Assembly: GCF_014904755.1 (NCBI RefSeq)
Contig: NZ_JACZFQ010000114.1
Location: forward strand, 1-42,196
DNA length: 42,196 bases
Source of the DNA: Neoluteolibacter marinus
GTDB lineage: Bacteria; Verrucomicrobiota; Verrucomicrobiia; Verrucomicrobiales; Akkermansiaceae
Direction of reading: 5' to 3'
Notes under the pieces: model-generated
Database searches by the model: none
What the model saw: only the letters and a program-made list of their open reading frames with translations
What the model was told of the DNA's origin: nothing
Shown here: positions 41,586 to 42,196 of the stretch, one piece after another
How positions within the stretch are numbered: the first letter of the stretch is position 1
Layout of the letters: every line of letters begins with the position of its first letter
Translations under genes and position numbers: made by a program

Positions 41586-42128
41586 TCAGCCGGCGGTGCC
41601 GAGCGACTTGAGGTAGTCGCTGTAGAGCGCGGGATCGGAGGCGGCGATGAGCTCGAGCGCCTGGTCGAAGCTTTCCGCCTGCTTTGCGGTGACCAGCTCG
41701 CGGGCCTTGGTCTCGATGCCGTGACCGCCCTGCGTGCCGCGGTCGCCCTGGCCGGCGAGGATCACCGGCTTGTCGAGGCCTTCGTGGAGCTTCGGCAGGC
41801 CAGCCAGGATTTCCTCGGCGAAGCTGTCGCCGGCTTCGATCTTGTCGCGGAACTTGGTCTGGCGCTCCTCGTCCTTCGGCGCGATCCGGCCGTCGGCCAC
41901 CGCCGCCTTGACCAGCGTTTCCGCGCGCTCCTTGCGGGTCTTCTTCGCCTCGGCCGCGGCGGCATCGACCTGCTGTTTCAGCTCGCCGTTTACGCGCTCC
42001 AGCTCGGCGGCCCGGGCGGTGACGGTTTCGTTGTCGGACTTGAGCTTCTCGATGGCCTTGACGGCCTCGGCTTCCGCGTTCTCGGCGGCGGCGCTGATCG
42101 CGAGTGCGGCGAAGATGAGTTTGGACAT
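41586..42128 (-). CDS. Phage scaffold-like protein (Mu I/protease C-terminal type)
   Basis: A 180-residue protein. An N-terminal coiled coil (about 15-70, SDNETVTARAAELERVNGEL) is followed by KTRKERAETLVKAAVADGRIAPKDEERQTKFRDKI. This matches the C-terminal scaffold part of Mu I-type prohead proteins, where a coiled coil precedes 'A-x-x-G-x-I-A-P' and a helical end. The protease domain itself, if present, would be in the preceding gene outside the window. It precedes the decoration and capsid genes, as expected for scaffold. Confidence 0.75.
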   Translation of the reverse strand: MSKLIFAALAISAAAENAEAEAVKAIEKLKSDNETVTARAAELERVNGELKQQVDAAAAEAKKTRKERAETLVKAAVADGRIAPKDEERQTKFRDKIEAGDSFAEEILAGLPKLHEGLDKPVILAGQGDRGTQGGHGIETKARELVTAKQAESFDQALELIAASDPALYSDYLKSLGTAG

Positions 42129-42159
42129 GGTGTCGGGAGTTGGTGTGGTTGCCGCCGCA

Positions 42160-42196
42160 TCACTCGCGGCGATACGCGGAATTTCCCGGAAGGCCG
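42160..42196 (-). CDS. 3' end of an upstream phage gene (partial)
   Basis: The frame entering from the right edge reads GLPGNSAYRRE and stops at TGA (42160-42162), 31 bases before the scaffold start. Only 11 residues are visible. The position fits the last codons of a capsid protease or other head morphogenesis gene. Coding status is uncertain. Confidence 0.3.
   Translation of the reverse strand, partial: GLPGNSAYRRE

Noticed and set aside
1-42196. CRISPR arrays, insertion sequences and rRNA genes
   Set aside because: No regularly spaced repeat array, no transposase frame with terminal repeats and no rRNA-like sequence were seen on either strand.

Overview
The window reads as a chromosomal segment of a GC-rich member of the Verrucomicrobiota (PVC superphylum), most like the marine or soil Verrucomicrobiales. 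The grounds are two very long PVC-type membrane-bound dehydrogenases with a CxxCH haem site, a PEP-CTERM protein, several ThuA domains, two formylglycine-type sulfatases and AraC regulators beside sugar-acid genes. The genus is inference; no rRNA or other marker is present.

Layout. 1-5.0 kb is mixed housekeeping: the C-terminal part of a membrane-anchored TPR/beta-helix protein, purC, a small membrane protein, a CPBP (CAAX-type) protease and a class I/II aminotransferase. 5.1-15.8 kb is a sugar-acid locus. AraC regulator 1 (+) diverges from a minus-strand operon of a TIM-barrel PEP-hydrolase-family protein, a Tm-1-like (UPF0261) protein and a small lipoprotein. A second minus-strand operon (ThuA/PVC dehydrogenase, UxaA-type altronate dehydratase, cupin) sits behind AraC regulator 2, a paralogue of regulator 1. 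15.9-21.8 kb holds a PEP-CTERM protein, a 1108-residue sulfatase that carries the same N-terminal domain as that protein, and a second, divergent sulfatase. 22.1-22.9 kb is a less GC-rich SUKH/ankyrin gene. 23.0-28.6 kb is another catabolic locus: ThuA protein, glycerate kinase and cupin overlap in one operon, divergent from a second ThuA/PVC dehydrogenase. Together the host genes suggest desulfation of sulfated polysaccharide or glycans, periplasmic oxidation of sugars, and entry of sugar acids into central metabolism through altronate-type dehydration and glycerate phosphorylation; the exact substrate cannot be read from the sequence.

28.6-29.9 kb is a junction zone with a hairpin, a small zinc-ribbon protein and the 5' half of a tRNA-Leu(UAG) whose 3' half is missing. 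From 29.9 kb to the right edge lies a phage structural module, all on the minus strand and transcribed right to left: scaffold, DUF2190-type decoration protein, major capsid protein, small protein, gp36-like and gp37-like connector/terminator proteins, small protein, tail tube, two unknown tail proteins, a fibre-like protein, a tape measure and a hub-like protein. No terminase, portal, integrase or lysis gene is visible, but the module runs off the right edge.

The most unusual piece is an opposite-strand, less GC-rich island (38.35-39.86 kb) inserted between the capsid and connector genes. It carries a membrane-anchored orphan and an ankyrin protein whose 3' ends resemble each other, and a strong hairpin terminator separates it from the capsid genes. 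I read it as a cargo ('moron') or immunity/defence-type cassette; this is inference.
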